Below, piece after piece: positions 1 through 8,356 of a stretch of 31,167 bases of DNA. The position numbers and the translations under genes are program-made. The stretch is taken from the IMG/VR virus record IMGVR_UViG_3300044997_001301, positions 1 through 31,167 of that record, one strand, 5' to 3'. Under the pieces are notes generated by a model. It ran no database searches, was not told where the DNA came from, and worked only from the letters and a program-made list of their open reading frames with translations. Origin of the DNA: a virus. Positions within the stretch are counted from its first letter, which is position 1, and each line of letters opens with the position of its first letter.

Positions 1-511
1 CTTCATCTTCTACTTCGTCTTCACCTAAAACTGCTTTCAACGCATCACACAAGGCAGCTGCGTGCTCACGAGGTAAAGTAAGAGTTACTTCACCTTCATC
101 GCTACCATCCTCTTCACCGGGTAGACCAAGGGCCTCAGCATCGTTAACTTCCTGATCAACGGGCTGACCACCCATAACATCCTCATATAGTTTATCAAAA
201 ATAGATTTGCTCATAAAATTATTTATTGTTTGTACTTCTGTTTTTTCAAGATTTTGTGAGAATTTCTTTGGTTCATAAAAATTATCTTTTTTAGCTGTCT
301 CTGGATTGATTAAATCTTTCTTAAAATTATCAGCATTCTCTGGGCCAGAGTTTTTCGGAAGAAATGCTTTAGAATCGACTTTAGCTTCAACAGGTTTTTT
401 ATCTGTAGCTAGTTTAAATGTATCTTTAGGAGGAAAAACCGATTTCTTTTCCTCAATAACAGACTTTTCATATACATCTCCCATTTCTACTAGCGTTCTG
501 ACCTGGTTCAT
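1..511 (-). CDS. Acidic-ended protein of unknown function, C-terminus outside window
   Basis: The reading frame runs from an ATG at 511 down to base 1 without a stop, so about 170 residues are visible and the C-terminus is missing. The first 99 residues are Lys-, Glu- and Pro-rich and look disordered. Residues from 100 on begin MSKSIFDKLYEDVMG and lead into a Glu/Asp-rich stretch around a helix-like segment (PREHAAALCDALKAVL), ending in alternating Glu/Asp. I do not recognise the family. An acidic tail and a position near the terminase are reminiscent of small prohead-core proteins such as T4 gp67, but that is a guess. It is divergent from the terminase with only 11 bases between starts. TAAATA lies 6 bases before the ATG on the minus strand. 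A second in-frame ATG at 214 has the same motif 5 bases upstream, so a shorter product is possible. Confidence 0.7.
   Translation of the reverse strand, partial: MNQVRTLVEMGDVYEKSVIEEKKSVFPPKDTFKLATDKKPVEAKVDSKAFLPKNSGPENADNFKKDLINPETAKKDNFYEPKKFSQNLEKTEVQTINNFMSKSIFDKLYEDVMGGQPVDQEVNDAEALGLPGEEDGSDEGEVTLTLPREHAAALCDALKAVLGEDEVEDE
220..225 (-). promoter_or_regulatory. TAAATA late-promoter-like motif before an internal ATG at 214
   Basis: On the minus strand the sequence reads AATAAATA, then ATTTT, then ATG at 214. The same 16 bases (AATAAATAATTTTATG) precede the tail tube gene at 5216. Here the motif lies inside the open frame that starts at 511, so it would drive a nested, in-frame short product. 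Confidence 0.5.
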
Positions 512-517
512 ATTAAG

Positions 518-523
518 TATTTA
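518..523 (-). promoter_or_regulatory. TAAATA late-promoter-like motif for the 511 minus-strand gene
   Basis: The minus strand reads CATAAATA, six bases, then ATG at 511. The motif overlaps the first base of the divergent terminase frame at 523, so the two transcription units share their control region. Confidence 0.5.
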
Positions 524-2238
524 TGTTATATATGCCAAAAAAACTAGAAAGTCAATTTTATTTAGGTAATCAAAACCTACCTACCTTAGAAGCTACATTT
601 GATTATGAAGCACATCCAGAATGGGTTGAAGACATAGCAAAGTGTAGAAAAAATATTTTATTTTTTGCTGAGAACTTTTTTTATATTACTAATCTTGATG
701 AGGGAAAAATGAAGATTAAGCTTCATTCCTATCAGAAAAAAATACTTAGAAGTTTAAGAGATAATAGATTTGTATGCTTATTAGCAAGTCGTCAAATTGG
801 TAAAACTACTTTAATGACAATATACGCTTTATGGATTGCTAGCTTTTTTGAAGATCAACGTATTCTTATTGTAGCAAACAAAGAGCAAACTGCTATTAAC
901 ATTTTTAAGAGAGTTCGTTTAGCTTATGAGAAACTACCAAACTACCTCAAACCAGGAACTGTAGAATACGGTAAAACATCAATGTCTTTAGGAAACGGAT
1001 CTAGCATTGGAATTTCGACAACTAGTAGTGATGCAGGTAGAGGTGATAGCTGTAATGTTCTTATTTTAGACGAGTTGGCATTTATTGACAATCATCTTGT
1101 CGTACAATTTTGGAGTTCAGTATATCCAATTATTTCGTCGTCTAAAAAGTCTAAAATATTTGTTGCGTCAACTCCAAACGGTACTGGTAATTTATTTCAC
1201 GATTTATATACTGGCGCTGTAGAAGGTAAGAATGATTGGCATGCAGAAAAAGTTGATTGGTGGGAGTTTCCTGGACGTGATGAGGTATGGAAAGAAAAAA
1301 CTATAAGGACTTTAGGAAGCAGAGAGGTGTTTGATCAGGAATTTGGTAATGTATTTTTGCAGACCGGTGAAAGCGCTTTGGATGAAAAATTATTTGAAGA
1401 AATGAAAGAGACATGCTCGGATCCAAGATTTGTTTTTGAGGAAGGAAAATATTTACTTTGGGAAGAGCCTAGTAAGGACAATTTATATGTTGTTGGTGTT
1501 GATATTAGTGAGGGGGTAGGCGAGGCTGCAAGTGTAGTGCAGATTTTTGATATTACAGATTTAAGAGAAATAAAACAAGTAGCAATTTATCATAATCGCG
1601 AAATAAGCCCTTACAATTTTACTACAAAACTTTTTGAAATCTTACAACACTGGGGCTCTCCGCCTGCACTAATTGAAAGAAATAATTGCGGTGCACAAGT
1701 TGTTGATCAATTAAAAAATGTTCATCACTATGAAAATATTATTTCTTACGGAGCTAAAATAAACGGGAACAAATATAATAAATTAGGAGTACAAGCTCAT
1801 ACCAACTCCAAATACAAAGGAGTAATGAATATGAGATATTGGTGTAATGAAGTTAAAACATTAAAAATATTTGATTTACAAACATTAAACGAATTAAAAT
1901 CCTTTGTTAGATATCCTAATGGTACTTGGGCTGCAAAGCCTGGAGCTGATAATTGGGATGACCGAGTTATGAGTTTGGTATGGGCACTAATGATACTAGA
2001 AAACGATCTTGTTGAAAAATACTACGAAATCGAACAGTTTGATTTAAATAGAAAACCCCTTAAACTAAAATCTCTCGATTTTGGTATTAAGCATTTTATA
2101 AACCCTACATCTATCTATTCAAATGAAAAGGAAAATTTAGGGGGCAATCCTCTTCCTATATACATTCCTAGTACAGAAAATACTTCTGCAAATGATTTGG
2201 CTGATTTAGAAGCAGAAGGTTGGAGACGTTTAGGTTAA
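523..2238 (+). CDS. Terminase large subunit (T4 gp17 family)
   Basis: This is the packaging motor: an N-terminal ATPase that pumps DNA into the prohead and a C-terminal RNase H-fold nuclease that cuts the concatemer. Visible motifs, counted from 523, are the Walker A SRQIGKTT (89-96), Walker B VLILDE (179-184, with D183 and E184) and the coupling motif ASTPNGTG (from 215). The nuclease acidic residues are D327 in VDISEG, E385 in ALIERN and D479/D480 in NWDDRVMSLV. Length is 571 residues against about 610 in T4, so it appears complete. The start is uncertain: ATG at 523 (MLYMPKKL) or ATG at 532 (MPKKL). Neither has TAAATA at the usual distance; TAAGTA at 514-519 lies 3 bases before 523. The small terminase is not next to it, as it would be in T4; a candidate lies at 15392-15868. 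Confidence 0.96.
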   Translation: MLYMPKKLESQFYLGNQNLPTLEATFDYEAHPEWVEDIAKCRKNILFFAENFFYITNLDEGKMKIKLHSYQKKILRSLRDNRFVCLLASRQIGKTTLMTIYALWIASFFEDQRILIVANKEQTAINIFKRVRLAYEKLPNYLKPGTVEYGKTSMSLGNGSSIGISTTSSDAGRGDSCNVLILDELAFIDNHLVVQFWSSVYPIISSSKKSKIFVASTPNGTGNLFHDLYTGAVEGKNDWHAEKVDWWEFPGRDEVWKEKTIRTLGSREVFDQEFGNVFLQTGESALDEKLFEEMKETCSDPRFVFEEGKYLLWEEPSKDNLYVVGVDISEGVGEAASVVQIFDITDLREIKQVAIYHNREISPYNFTTKLFEILQHWGSPPALIERNNCGAQVVDQLKNVHHYENIISYGAKINGNKYNKLGVQAHTNSKYKGVMNMRYWCNEVKTLKIFDLQTLNELKSFVRYPNGTWAAKPGADNWDDRVMSLVWALMILENDLVEKYYEIEQFDLNRKPLKLKSLDFGIKHFINPTSIYSNEKENLGGNPLPIYIPSTENTSANDLADLEAEGWRRLG

Positions 2239-2241
2239 ATA
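2236..2241 (+). promoter_or_regulatory. TAAATA late-promoter-like motif for the 2247 gene
   Basis: TAAATA starts on the terminase stop codon (TAA, 2236-2238), followed by ATATT and ATG at 2247: a 5-base spacing. It also supports ATG 2247 over the upstream in-frame TTG at 2220. Confidence 0.5.
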
Positions 2242-2246
2242 ATATT

Positions 2247-2855
2247 ATGGCAAACTTAGTTAACTATTCGCAGAGTCCCTTTAATAAATCTAGAAAAGAT
2301 AAATTTCTACTAGTTTTAAATTTCCCTGACGGATTAAAGAATATTGCTAAAAGAGTTGCCAGATTTAACGATAATATTTTTCCTGATGCTCTTCAATTCT
2401 CTGTATACGGTTCTTTAGTACCTGATGTAGAGATACCTGCTTTAAATTTACGATATTCAGGTCAAACATTAGCTACATCAAGTCAAGCTAGAAATTCTTA
2501 CCCCCCTCTTACAGTAAATTTTACTGTAGACAACAGATTTAATAATTACTGGACAATATATAAATGGTTGAATTTATTAAACCATGATAGAACAGGTATA
2601 TATAATTCATCTGATATTCTACCTGAAAATAAATTTAATAATAAAGATATACTAGTTTATGCTGCAAATATATCTATTTTTGCTTTAGACGAATACGATA
2701 AGAGATCTATAGAATTTAAATATATTAATGCTTTTCCTACAGCTCTAGGTGGAATTTCTTTTAATAATAGAGATCCCGGTGAAATAGAAACATCATTTAC
2801 TTTTAATTATTCACAGCTTTTAGTTTCTTTGGTCGAGACTGTAGATAGTTTGTAA
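2247..2855 (+). CDS. Tail-tube-fold protein (gp19/gp54-like paralogue)
   Basis: The 202-residue product has the layout of the T4 tube-protein fold. An early strand FLLVLNFPDG is followed by a mid-region pairing VEIPALNLRYSGQTLATSS with PLTVNFTVDNRFNNYWTIYK. A late strand pair follows (IEFKYINAFPTALGGISF, then ETSFTFNYSQLLV), where T4 gp19 has its inter-subunit strands. It sits between terminase and sheath and is separate from the more obvious tube gene at 5216. Its role could be tail completion or termination, or a special tube ring; the sequence does not decide. ATG 2247 is preferred over TTG 2220 because the motif TAAATA lies 5 bases upstream and the extra nine residues overlap the terminase. 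Confidence 0.7.
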   Translation: MANLVNYSQSPFNKSRKDKFLLVLNFPDGLKNIAKRVARFNDNIFPDALQFSVYGSLVPDVEIPALNLRYSGQTLATSSQARNSYPPLTVNFTVDNRFNNYWTIYKWLNLLNHDRTGIYNSSDILPENKFNNKDILVYAANISIFALDEYDKRSIEFKYINAFPTALGGISFNNRDPGEIETSFTFNYSQLLVSLVETVDSL

Positions 2856-2884
2856 AAAATTAAAAAGTTTAATCCAAAAAACAA

Positions 2885-2890
2885 TAAATA
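2885..2890 (+). promoter_or_regulatory. TAAATA late-promoter-like motif for the sheath gene
   Basis: AATAAATA, six bases, then ATG at 2897. The 41 bases between 2855 and 2897 are otherwise A/T-rich filler without a hairpin that I can see. Confidence 0.55.
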
Positions 2891-2896
2891 CTTTAT

Positions 2897-5191
2897 ATGG
2901 CACGTACAATTCAAAGCCCCGGTGTTCAGATTAGTGAAGTAGATCTTTCGTTAGGAGCAGTAGGATTACCACCGACTACTGTATTTATTCCAGGTTTTGC
3001 TGAAAAAGGCCCTACCTCCGAACCAATTAGCATTGCTTCACTCTCCGAATTTGAACAAGTTTTTGGCGTACCAACAAATGCTGCGGAAAGATATTTTTAT
3101 CATTCAACAAAAGCAGTTTTACAGTCTCCTGCTAGCGTTATTGTCTATAGATTACCTTATGGCGCCGGCGCTGGATTAGATTATACTGATGATTATTCAG
3201 CTCTTGTATATCCGGTGGTAACATATGTAAACGGCGCTAGTTCTACCTCACTAAGTCTCCCTACAACCGGTACATATTTCTTTGGTAAGCCAACTCATAT
3301 TAAGTTAACTCAATCTCAATATCTTTCTATTTTACGTGGCGATGCTTATTCATGGTCAGCAAATGCAACAGGTCCCGACTCATTTAATACCACAGCTTCT
3401 CTCGGCGGTGCCGGTTTGATAATTTTAAATAAAGCGCAGACTACTATTAATACACGCTACGAAGGTACATATGTTGGTATAATTGATAACACAAATTTAA
3501 ATCCTGCAACAAATTTTGATAACGTTAATAATGTCCTTTCAATTAATACAAATGCATTAACAACTTCTGGGAGTGAATATGTTACACTCCCGGGTGTTAG
3601 ATTAAATTTCTCTCTATCCGCTACACCCGGTGGTGCTTCTGGAAGCGTATCAGAAGTAATGGAAAACGTTTCAAATTTCGATATATTTTCTAATCAATAT
3701 GATGATACAGTAACAGTTGGAGTATTTAAACTTCGTCAGTCTGTTTATTCACCAGATACTATTACATTAGATTATGTATTTCAAGAAGGATATGTCGGTT
3801 CACTCGATTATCACCGTCAAATTAACAATGAAAACGGCGGGCCTGCAACAAGCTTCTATATTGAACAAATAGATAATCCATCAACAAACGTTACCGTAAT
3901 TGTTAATTCCAATATTTCTTCTAAAAATGAGGTAACTTGGCTAGATTCTAACGGTGTTCCAAAGAAAAAAGCAAGATTTCTCAGTACACCCATGTCGTCA
4001 CTACTTGCAAACGAAACGGAGCAAGAATATGAAGTACGTGTTGGCGCACCTTCCGCAGTTGTTCAGGGTTTAATAGCTGATTATGGAAGTACAGATTCTC
4101 TTGTAGCATTAGGCGACTATAATGATCAAGATCTTGCAACAAAAGAAATCGGTACATTGCCTACTAAGCTTTCTATTGCATTAGATAAAGTAAATAATAC
4201 AGATTTATTTCCTATTAATATTGCAGTAGAAGCAGGTCTCGGAACCGTATATGTTAATTCGTTTAACCCACGTACATTAAATTATTTCGATGATAGTATA
4301 CCCTTCGATTCCATGGTACAATCTCTTACTTCTCAGAATAATTCTACAATTCCCGTAGCCATTACTCGCTACAACGCTGTAGCTAATACGTTTCTCGCAT
4401 TAGCTAATAATCGTAAAGATCTTCTCTTTATAGCTGATCCTATTACGAATATCTTTGTACAAGGTTCAAATGTTAAGACTCTTGACTTACCTACCAATAC
4501 ATTTTCAAATAATATTTATTGGCCATTAAGAAACCAGTTTGCTGGTATTAATACAAGTTATGCTTGTGCATTTGCAAATTGTGCTAAAGTAACTGATGTT
4601 GCTTCTTCTGAGGAAGTATGGGTTCCTTTTTCTGGTTTTGCTGCAGCTGCAATGGCTAATACAGATAGTAATTTTCAGCCTTGGTATGCACCAGCAGGAT
4701 TTACCCGCGGCATACTCGCAGGGGTCAATGATATAGCAATATATCCCAAGCAAAAGCAACGAGATCAGCTTTATAAGACTAATCTAAATCCAGTTACATT
4801 CTTTCCTGCTGAAGGGTTTGTAATCTTCGGTCAAAAGACACTTCAAAAGAAGCCAAGCGCATTTGATCGTATTAATGTACGTAGATTGTTCTTAAGCTTA
4901 GAAGCATCAACAAGAGACACAATTAAATACTTTGTATTTGAACCAAATACATTATTTACCCGCACTCAAGTATTAAATGCTATCACACCTATTTTTGATA
5001 ATGCAAAAAATACTCAAGGTATATATGATTATCTAATAATATGTGACGAAAGAAACAATACACCAGAAGTTATTGATGATAATACTCTTGTAATAGACAT
5101 TTATATTAAACCGGTGAGAACAGCAGAGTACATCCTTTGTAACTTCTATGCAACAAGAACTGGTACAAACTTCCAGGAGATTATTACATAA
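2897..5191 (+). CDS. Tail sheath protein (T4 gp18 family)
   Basis: This contractile sheath subunit polymerises around the tail tube and shortens to drive the tube into the cell. The N-terminus (ARTIQSPGVQISEVDLS, then TTVFIPGFAEKGP) is the family's typical start, which threads to the neighbouring subunit. The C-terminal part has the conserved core: FDRINVRRLFLSLEASTRD at about 655-675, FEPNT, then IDIYIKPVRTAEYILCNFYA near the end. At 764 residues it is about 100 longer than T4 gp18 (659). The extra length lies in the variable middle, probably an exposed insertion domain. It is followed by gp19 after 24 bases. Confidence 0.95.
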   Translation: MARTIQSPGVQISEVDLSLGAVGLPPTTVFIPGFAEKGPTSEPISIASLSEFEQVFGVPTNAAERYFYHSTKAVLQSPASVIVYRLPYGAGAGLDYTDDYSALVYPVVTYVNGASSTSLSLPTTGTYFFGKPTHIKLTQSQYLSILRGDAYSWSANATGPDSFNTTASLGGAGLIILNKAQTTINTRYEGTYVGIIDNTNLNPATNFDNVNNVLSINTNALTTSGSEYVTLPGVRLNFSLSATPGGASGSVSEVMENVSNFDIFSNQYDDTVTVGVFKLRQSVYSPDTITLDYVFQEGYVGSLDYHRQINNENGGPATSFYIEQIDNPSTNVTVIVNSNISSKNEVTWLDSNGVPKKKARFLSTPMSSLLANETEQEYEVRVGAPSAVVQGLIADYGSTDSLVALGDYNDQDLATKEIGTLPTKLSIALDKVNNTDLFPINIAVEAGLGTVYVNSFNPRTLNYFDDSIPFDSMVQSLTSQNNSTIPVAITRYNAVANTFLALANNRKDLLFIADPITNIFVQGSNVKTLDLPTNTFSNNIYWPLRNQFAGINTSYACAFANCAKVTDVASSEEVWVPFSGFAAAAMANTDSNFQPWYAPAGFTRGILAGVNDIAIYPKQKQRDQLYKTNLNPVTFFPAEGFVIFGQKTLQKKPSAFDRINVRRLFLSLEASTRDTIKYFVFEPNTLFTRTQVLNAITPIFDNAKNTQGIYDYLIICDERNNTPEVIDDNTLVIDIYIKPVRTAEYILCNFYATRTGTNFQEIIT

Positions 5192-5204
5192 TTAATCTAA
5201 AGAA

Positions 5205-5210
5205 TAAATA
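5205..5210 (+). promoter_or_regulatory. TAAATA late-promoter-like motif for the tail tube gene
   Basis: AATAAATA, ATTTT (5 bases), then ATG at 5216. It is identical in sequence to the motif before the nested start at 214 on the minus strand. Confidence 0.55.
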
Positions 5211-5215
5211 ATTTT

Positions 5216-5764
5216 ATGGCAGACGTAAATCAACTTATAACAGACTTTTACAGAGTAGCGGCAACAAGAGAATTTGCACGTGATTTTAATTTTAGAGTCC
5301 TTTCTATAAATACCGGCGGAGCAAGCACAGTTACATATGATGAGAATGATCTTGTTTATGTAAAAACAGCTACATTACCGGAAAGAGCTATAACAAATAT
5401 TCCCGTACCTTACATGGGGTTAAATTTTAACTTACCCGGCAATGCAACTTACCCCGGCAGTGAAGCCTATACATTAACGTTTTATGCAGATGCGAATTCT
5501 CAGATTCGTCAGAAATTTGAACAATGGTCAACCGATATTTTTGATGATTCTAATTCTACTGGTAATTATTTTGCTCCTAAACAAACAGCTATTATAGATC
5601 TAGTACAACTAGATAATCAAATGAATAAAGTCGCACAATATCAATTGGTTGGTGTTTCTGTAAGAAGTGTCGGGCCCTTAGCTTATAATATAGCTGAAGG
5701 CACAGGAAATACTATAGAATTTACAGCTACTGTTTCGTATCATTATTGGAGAAAACTATCTTAA
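5216..5764 (+). CDS. Tail tube protein (T4 gp19 family)
   Basis: The inner tube subunit that sits inside the sheath and carries the DNA. At 182 residues it is close to T4 gp19 (163). The pattern fits the family: an N-terminal helix (ITDFYRVAATREFARDF), a first strand (NFRVLSINTG), a loop ending PERAITNIPVPYMGLNFNLPG, and YTLTFYADANSQIRQKFEQW, which resembles the T4 stretch WTVTVMNDEAHDARQKFVDW. It ends with the strand IEFTATVSYHYWRKLS, as T4 gp19 ends with a strand finishing in LDYWE. It lies directly after the sheath, as in T4. Confidence 0.93.
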   Translation: MADVNQLITDFYRVAATREFARDFNFRVLSINTGGASTVTYDENDLVYVKTATLPERAITNIPVPYMGLNFNLPGNATYPGSEAYTLTFYADANSQIRQKFEQWSTDIFDDSNSTGNYFAPKQTAIIDLVQLDNQMNKVAQYQLVGVSVRSVGPLAYNIAEGTGNTIEFTATVSYHYWRKLS

Positions 5765-5779
5765 ATTTAATTTTTTAAT

Positions 5780-5785
5780 TAAATA
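5780..5785 (+). promoter_or_regulatory. TAAATA late-promoter-like motif for the gp54-like gene
   Basis: ATTAAATA, TTTAG, then GTG at 5791 (5 bases). The fixed distance is the main support for using a GTG start here. Confidence 0.5.
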
Positions 5786-5790
5786 TTTAG

Positions 5791-6699
5791 GTGAATAACC
5801 CGTTTACCAATGCATTAAATGCTTTAGGTAATAATTTTGTTGGTTTAGCTAATGGTACTAATCCTCTTTTTGCGCCTCAGGTAACTAATCTTTTTGGTTT
5901 TAATATACCCGGTGTTCCAATAATAAGTGTAAGAGATTATTTTCTTTTTCAAATGGAATCGTGGTTTACCTCTATTCCTAACTCTTCTCAGTGGATTGTA
6001 GTTATTGATAACTATCCTGCAGCGCTAAGAACAAGTATAATTCAAGGACTAGAAAGAACAGACGGGGCAAAAAAAGGATTTGATATTAGTACTGCTGCAA
6101 CTATTTTAAATAGTTATCCTTTACAAAAAATTATTGGTTGTTTGTTTGCCCATTCTATTACTATACCTACTGAACAATATGATGTTACTTCTGCTTCTGT
6201 AAATAATAATCGTGGCTTTCTGCCCGGTATACTGGGAGGCGGCCGGTCAATAGAGCCCCCTTCTTTGGTAATTGATTTTAGAGAAACAAACACCTCATTT
6301 ATAGATTTTGTAATACGCCCTTGGGTTATTCTTTCATCTCACTTTGGTCTCGCTGCACGACCTAATGATATTAGAGGAAGAAAAGATTTTAGAAATATGA
6401 AAGTAAATATGTCATTATTAGAATATACAAGAACGTATCATAGTGTTTCAATGATACCGAGAAAAGTCTTTAATTTTTACAATTGTGTACCTTTTCAAGT
6501 CTCAGAACAAAGTTTAGATTATTCAGATGATAAACTTACAACCTATGCAACAAGATGGACCTATTCTAATTATACTGTTGAAAATAATTTATATCTACCT
6601 ATAGCCGATATAGTAAACAGAATTTCAAATGGAGAGATACCTAGAATTACTAGCTTTCAAAACGGTATTGGTAGTATAAACCCACTTGGATTCTTATAA
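5791..6699 (+). CDS. Baseplate tail tube cap / initiator (T4 gp54-like)
   Basis: T4 gp54 joins gp48 on the hub and starts polymerisation of the tail tube. This 302-residue protein is close in length to gp54 (320). Its C-terminal half has the same signature: FYNCVPFQVSEQSLDYSD at about 228-245, against T4 FTGCIPISVSAPELSYDGD, followed by a strand like TRWTYSNYTV where T4 has FDVTFAYRVM. Upstream, SLVIDFRETNTSFIDFVIRPW matches the tube-fold strand-turn-helix. The T4 comparison is from memory, not a search. The start is GTG, chosen because TAAATA lies 5 bases upstream. It is located after gp19, whereas T4 places gp54 after gp48, so order is shuffled. Confidence 0.82.
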   Translation: MNNPFTNALNALGNNFVGLANGTNPLFAPQVTNLFGFNIPGVPIISVRDYFLFQMESWFTSIPNSSQWIVVIDNYPAALRTSIIQGLERTDGAKKGFDISTAATILNSYPLQKIIGCLFAHSITIPTEQYDVTSASVNNNRGFLPGILGGGRSIEPPSLVIDFRETNTSFIDFVIRPWVILSSHFGLAARPNDIRGRKDFRNMKVNMSLLEYTRTYHSVSMIPRKVFNFYNCVPFQVSEQSLDYSDDKLTTYATRWTYSNYTVENNLYLPIADIVNRISNGEIPRITSFQNGIGSINPLGFL

Positions 6700-6707
6700 A
6701 TCTTAGT

Positions 6708-6713
6708 TAAATA
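6708..6713 (+). promoter_or_regulatory. TAAATA late-promoter-like motif for the 6719 gene
   Basis: GTTAAATA, GCGAT, then GTG at 6719 (5 bases). The overlapping ATG at 6717 runs straight into TGA, so GTG is the only workable start here. Confidence 0.5.
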
Positions 6714-6718
6714 GCGAT

Positions 6719-7588
6719 GTGAATGATTTTATTATTAAAGTTTTTTTACCACTGAAAAAACAATACTATACATTTAAGGAAATAAAATATAGTACATATA
6801 AAAATTTAGCTAAAACAATTTTAAATAATAATAATGCTGATATTTCAATTTTTTTTAACAATTTAATATTAATACATAGTAATGATAAACAAATAAATTT
6901 TAATTTTTTAGAAAAATTAATTATTTTATTGGCATTAAGAATAATTTGTGTTAGCCCGGTTTTAGAGTTTAATATTCAAGATAAAAATAAAAAACAACAA
7001 TTAGTTTCAGTAGACTTATCTAAGCTTTTACAAAACATTCAAAATATAGATTTTGATGATAAAGAAGTTCAATTTCTAGAAAATATAGAAGTTAATTTTT
7101 CTTTACCATCTAATTTATTTTATAATACTTTAGAAGAGCATTATCTTTCAACTATAAAAAGTGTAATAATTAATAAAACTGTATATGATGTAAACGATAG
7201 TAAAATACTTGATTCTTTACCAACCTCTACATTAAAATATGCAAAAGAGCTTTTTGATAAAATTAATAATAGTATTTCAAAGTATTTTTTAATAAAAATA
7301 TTTTTCGGTGAAAATGAAAATCTTGAATTACCTTTATCTTTAAAAGACAATACTATAATTGAATTTTTAAAAATTTTGTTTAAAAGAGATTTATTATCTC
7401 TCTATGAATTTGAATATTTTTTTATTTCTAAATTAAACTTAACTTACGATTTATTACATAATTCTACTCCTGCAGAATTAAATGTATTTATGAATATATA
7501 TAAAAAGGACTTAGAGGAGCGTAATAAACAACAACAAGGTAACAACTTGAATCTTCAATCCCCTAACTTAAATAAAATAAATGAGTAA
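6719..7588 (+). CDS. Probable baseplate hub protein, gp26/gp51-like
   Basis: This 289-residue protein is very rich in Lys, Asn, Ile and Leu. Its start (FIIKVFLPLKKQYYTFKEIKYSTYKNLAKTIL) has the form of T4 gp26/gp51 proteins: a short strand motif, then YK-x-(F/L) leading into a helix. After it comes LEKLIILLALRIICVSPVLEF, comparable to the family's segment where a helix of LxLxxRxxS type precedes a beta region. The C-terminal 30 residues are Gln/Asn-rich and look disordered. It starts with GTG and overlaps the next gene by 8 bases. The next gene has the same general plan, so the two may be the gp51 and gp26 counterparts. The assignment rests on pattern and position between gp54 and the tape measure. 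Confidence 0.5.
   Translation: MNDFIIKVFLPLKKQYYTFKEIKYSTYKNLAKTILNNNNADISIFFNNLILIHSNDKQINFNFLEKLIILLALRIICVSPVLEFNIQDKNKKQQLVSVDLSKLLQNIQNIDFDDKEVQFLENIEVNFSLPSNLFYNTLEEHYLSTIKSVIINKTVYDVNDSKILDSLPTSTLKYAKELFDKINNSISKYFLIKIFFGENENLELPLSLKDNTIIEFLKILFKRDLLSLYEFEYFFISKLNLTYDLLHNSTPAELNVFMNIYKKDLEERNKQQQGNNLNLQSPNLNKINE
7569..7574 (+). promoter_or_regulatory. TAAATA late-promoter-like motif inside the end of the 6719 gene
   Basis: CTTAAATA, AAATAA (6 bases), then ATG at 7581. It lies within the coding end of the previous gene, so chance is harder to exclude here. Confidence 0.35.
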
Positions 7589-8333
7589 TTCCGCCGAACT
7601 TCTAAGACAGTTAGAAGAGCTTAATAAAACAAATTCAATTTCTGTTTTTGTTCCCTCTTTAAAAAAAGAGATAAAAATAAAAAACATTACTCTCAGACAG
7701 CAGAAAAATCTTTTAAAAACTTCTATTGATGAAACGTTAACTAAACTATCATTTATTATTAATATTTATAATATTTTAAAAGAAAACATTTTAGACAATA
7801 TTAATGTAGATGAGCTTTTTACTTTTGATAGAACAGCTATTGCAATAGCTTTAAGAGCTTATTGTTTAGATTCAAATTACAAATTAAATGATAATAACTA
7901 TAATTTATTGGAAAAAATAAAAGAATACCCTACAATTTCGTTTAATTTTATTTCAGAAAAAATAATTGAAATTAATAATTTAAAAGTTGCATTACAAGCA
8001 CCACGTTTAAATGTAGATTACAAGATGAGTCAATTTAGCTTGGAACATTTAAAACAATTAGAAGACAGAGATTTTAAAAATGTAATCGGTGAATTATTTG
8101 TTCAAGAAATTACTAAATTTATAAAAAGCGTTTCTTTTGAGGGGGAAAAACCACTTTTTATTGATTTTAATAACACTGCTATATCTGAACAAATAAAAAT
8201 AATTGAAAAATTCCCTTCATCTTTGACTAACAACATATTAGATTTTATAAAAAATTACAGAGATATTGAAAATAAGATAACTTCCATCGGTCAATTTAAT
8301 ATAGAAGTTGACGGGGCTTTCTTCTCAATTTAA
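7581..8333 (+). CDS. Baseplate hub subunit, gp26/gp51 family
   Basis: The 250-residue product fits the T4 base plate family that includes gp26 and gp51, needed to assemble the central hub under the tail tube. Seen in sequence: ISVFVPSLKKEIKIKNITLRQQ (a strand-turn-strand then helix with the RQQKNLLK stretch) and FDRTAIAIALRAYCLDSNYKL, the helix that corresponds to the FDxEYLFLxLRxxS stretch in the family. Its C-terminal half is mostly helical. It overlaps the previous gene by 8 bases and precedes the tape measure, matching the T4 grouping of hub genes. Whether it is gp26 or gp51 cannot be decided. Confidence 0.6.
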   Translation: MSNSAELLRQLEELNKTNSISVFVPSLKKEIKIKNITLRQQKNLLKTSIDETLTKLSFIINIYNILKENILDNINVDELFTFDRTAIAIALRAYCLDSNYKLNDNNYNLLEKIKEYPTISFNFISEKIIEINNLKVALQAPRLNVDYKMSQFSLEHLKQLEDRDFKNVIGELFVQEITKFIKSVSFEGEKPLFIDFNNTAISEQIKIIEKFPSSLTNNILDFIKNYRDIENKITSIGQFNIEVDGAFFSI

Positions 8334-8344
8334 TTACTATTTCT

Positions 8345-8350
8345 TAAATA
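8345..8350 (+). promoter_or_regulatory. TAAATA late-promoter-like motif for the tape measure gene
   Basis: CTTAAATA, TTATTA (6 bases), then ATG at 8357, in a 23-base intergenic gap. Confidence 0.5.
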
Positions 8351-8356
8351 TTATTA

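Noticed and set aside
306-569. Plus-strand 87-codon frame across the divergent promoter region
   Set aside because: It is antisense to the Lys-rich minus-strand protein and overlaps the terminase start.
2220-2246. Upstream TTG start for the 2247 gene
   Set aside because: It lies within the terminase end and removes the spacing to TAAATA; ATG 2247 fits better.
6717-6722. ATG at 6717
   Set aside because: It is followed at once by TGA; the long frame uses GTG 6719.
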